Assembly (NCBI GenBank): GCA_937958295.1
Contig: CALFEY010000031.1
Span: 1-34,073 of the forward strand
Direction: 5' to 3'
DNA length: 34,073 nt
Source of the DNA: an uncultured Pseudomonadota bacterium
GTDB taxonomy: Bacteria; Pseudomonadota; Gammaproteobacteria; Burkholderiales; Casimicrobiaceae
Shown in pieces: positions 33,049 through 34,073 of the stretch. The notes below the pieces were generated by a model. It was not told where the DNA came from and did not search any database. It saw only the letters and a program-made list of their open reading frames with translations. The position numbers and the translations under genes are program-made. Within the stretch, counting starts at the first letter, position 1, and each line of letters starts with the position of its first letter.

Positions 33049-34073
33049 GTGACACGCGAGGCCATGGAATACGATGTCGTGATCGTGGGAGGCGGCCCGG
33101 CCGGGCTCGCCGCCGCGATCCGCCTCAAGCAGCTTGCCGCCCAAGGGGGCGGGGAGGTATCCGTGTGTGTGCTGGAGAAGGGCTCCGAGGTCGGCGCCCA
33201 CATCCTGTCGGGCGCGGTGATCGATCCCAAGGCGTTGAACGAGCTGATCCCCGACTGGAAGGCCCAGGGCGCGCCGATCGAAACGGCGGTCTCCGACGAC
33301 CAGTTCCTCGTCCTCACCGCCGACCAGTCGTACCGCATCCCGCACTGGCTGCTGCCACCCCTCATGAGCAACGAGGGCAACTACGTCGTGAGCCTCGGCA
33401 ACGTCTGCCGCTGGCTCGCCCAGCAGGCCGAAGCCCTGGGCGTGGAGATCTACCCCGGCTTCCCCGCCGCCGAGGTGCTCTACGACGACAAGGGAGCGGT
33501 GCGCGGCGTGGCCACCGGCGACATGGGCGTGGCCCGCAATGGCGAGCACAAGCCCGACTACCAGCCCGGCATGGAGCTGCACGCCAAGTACACCCTCTTT
33601 GCCGAGGGCTGCCGCGGGTCGCTGTCGCAGGACCTCATGCAGCGCTTCAACCTGCGCGACGGCGTCGACCCGCAAAAGTACGGCATCGGCATCAAGGAGC
33701 TGTGGGAAGTGGCCCCCGACAAGCACCATCCTGGGCGGGTGGTGCACAGCCAGGGCTGGCCGCTAGACAGCCGCACGGGCGGCGGCTCGTTCTTGTACCA
33801 CTTCGGCGAGCGGCTCGTGGCTGTGGGCTTCGTGGTCCACCTCAATTACGAGAACCCGTACCTGTCGCCCTACGACGAGTTCCAGCGCTTCAAGACCCAC
33901 CCCGCGATTCGGCCCACGTTCGAAGGCGGCAAGCGCTTAGGCTACGGCTCGCGCGCCATCAACGAAGGCGGCCTGCAGTCGGTTCCTCGCCTGGCGTTCC
34001 CCGGCGGCGCGCTCATCGGCTGCGCCGCGGGCTTCGTGAACCTGCCGCGTATCAAGGGCAGCCACAACGCGAT
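33049..34073 (+). CDS. Electron transfer flavoprotein:ubiquinone oxidoreductase (C-terminus beyond window)
   Basis: Membrane-bound FAD/4Fe-4S enzyme taking electrons from ETF (acyl-CoA and other dehydrogenases) to ubiquinone. 341 codons are visible. FAD-binding DVVIVGGGPAGLAAAIRLKQ starts at about residue 9, then VCVLEKGSEVGAHILSGAVI, FAEGCRGSLSQDL, YGIGIKELWEV, GGGSFLYHFGE and the start of GCAAGFVNLPRIKGSHNA. The C-terminal iron-sulphur domain lies past the right edge. GTG 33049 is favoured by GAGGA about seven bases upstream; ATG 33064 is in frame but badly spaced from its GAGG. The reading frame is open to the window end. Confidence 0.94.
   Translation, partial: MTREAMEYDVVIVGGGPAGLAAAIRLKQLAAQGGGEVSVCVLEKGSEVGAHILSGAVIDPKALNELIPDWKAQGAPIETAVSDDQFLVLTADQSYRIPHWLLPPLMSNEGNYVVSLGNVCRWLAQQAEALGVEIYPGFPAAEVLYDDKGAVRGVATGDMGVARNGEHKPDYQPGMELHAKYTLFAEGCRGSLSQDLMQRFNLRDGVDPQKYGIGIKELWEVAPDKHHPGRVVHSQGWPLDSRTGGGSFLYHFGERLVAVGFVVHLNYENPYLSPYDEFQRFKTHPAIRPTFEGGKRLGYGSRAINEGGLQSVPRLAFPGGALIGCAAGFVNLPRIKGSHNA

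Overview
The window is GC-rich chromosomal DNA, densely packed with genes and with few gaps. It looks like a betaproteobacterium, probably Burkholderiales or a near relative. The reasons are the GC-rich codon use throughout, an orphan Bug/TctC-type binding protein, a CobD/CbiB-like protein next to rsgA, and the way the orn, M48 peptidase, pterin dehydratase and rsgA genes sit together. I saw no rRNA, tRNA, CRISPR array, insertion sequence or phage gene.

Left part (1-11468), mostly housekeeping. It opens with the 5' part of an Hsp20 chaperone gene on the minus strand, with a good heat-shock promoter candidate upstream. Plus-strand genes follow: a DksA/TraR zinc-finger protein, an aldo/keto reductase, a ferritin-like/VIT iron transporter (MbfA type) and an RlmI-type 23S rRNA methyltransferase. 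A small PsiF-like secreted protein with its own terminator lies on the minus strand. Next comes a tight plus-strand run: DAHP synthase, a CYTH-CHAD protein, a YheT-type hydrolase, phosphomannomutase/phosphoglucomutase and threonine ammonia-lyase.

Middle part (11499-25587), the most interesting region. This is an aerobic nicotinate (vitamin B3) degradation cluster. NicAB hydroxylates nicotinate to 6-hydroxynicotinate. NicC converts that to 2,5-dihydroxypyridine. NicX opens the ring to N-formylmaleamate, NicD removes formate to give maleamate, and NicF deaminates maleamate to maleate. A MarR regulator (NicR-like) is present. The active-site residues I could check (NicC H47, NicX H260/H313/D315, NicF D28/K116/C149, NicD S99/D124/H243) fit the known enzymes. 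Maleate isomerase (nicE) and the usual nicT transporter are absent. In their place are a Bug/TctC binding protein, an ABC-type binding protein without a signal peptide, and a TRAP-TAXI transporter (fused permease plus binding protein). nicC has a clear promoter whose spacer is filled by a GTATACG-N7-CGTATAC palindrome. The divergent nicA/nicD region carries a different palindrome, ATTTAGTT-N8-AACTATAT.

Right part (25725-34073). A zinc-ribbon NUDIX hydrolase is translationally coupled to oligoribonuclease on the minus strand. Divergent from these are a Ste24-like M48 protease, pterin-4a-carbinolamine dehydratase and RsgA GTPase. A CobD/AmpE-like membrane protein converges on rsgA. Next is a minus-strand pair made of a hot-dog thioesterase and acetoacetyl-CoA synthetase. 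The window ends inside an electron-transfer flavoprotein:ubiquinone oxidoreductase gene.
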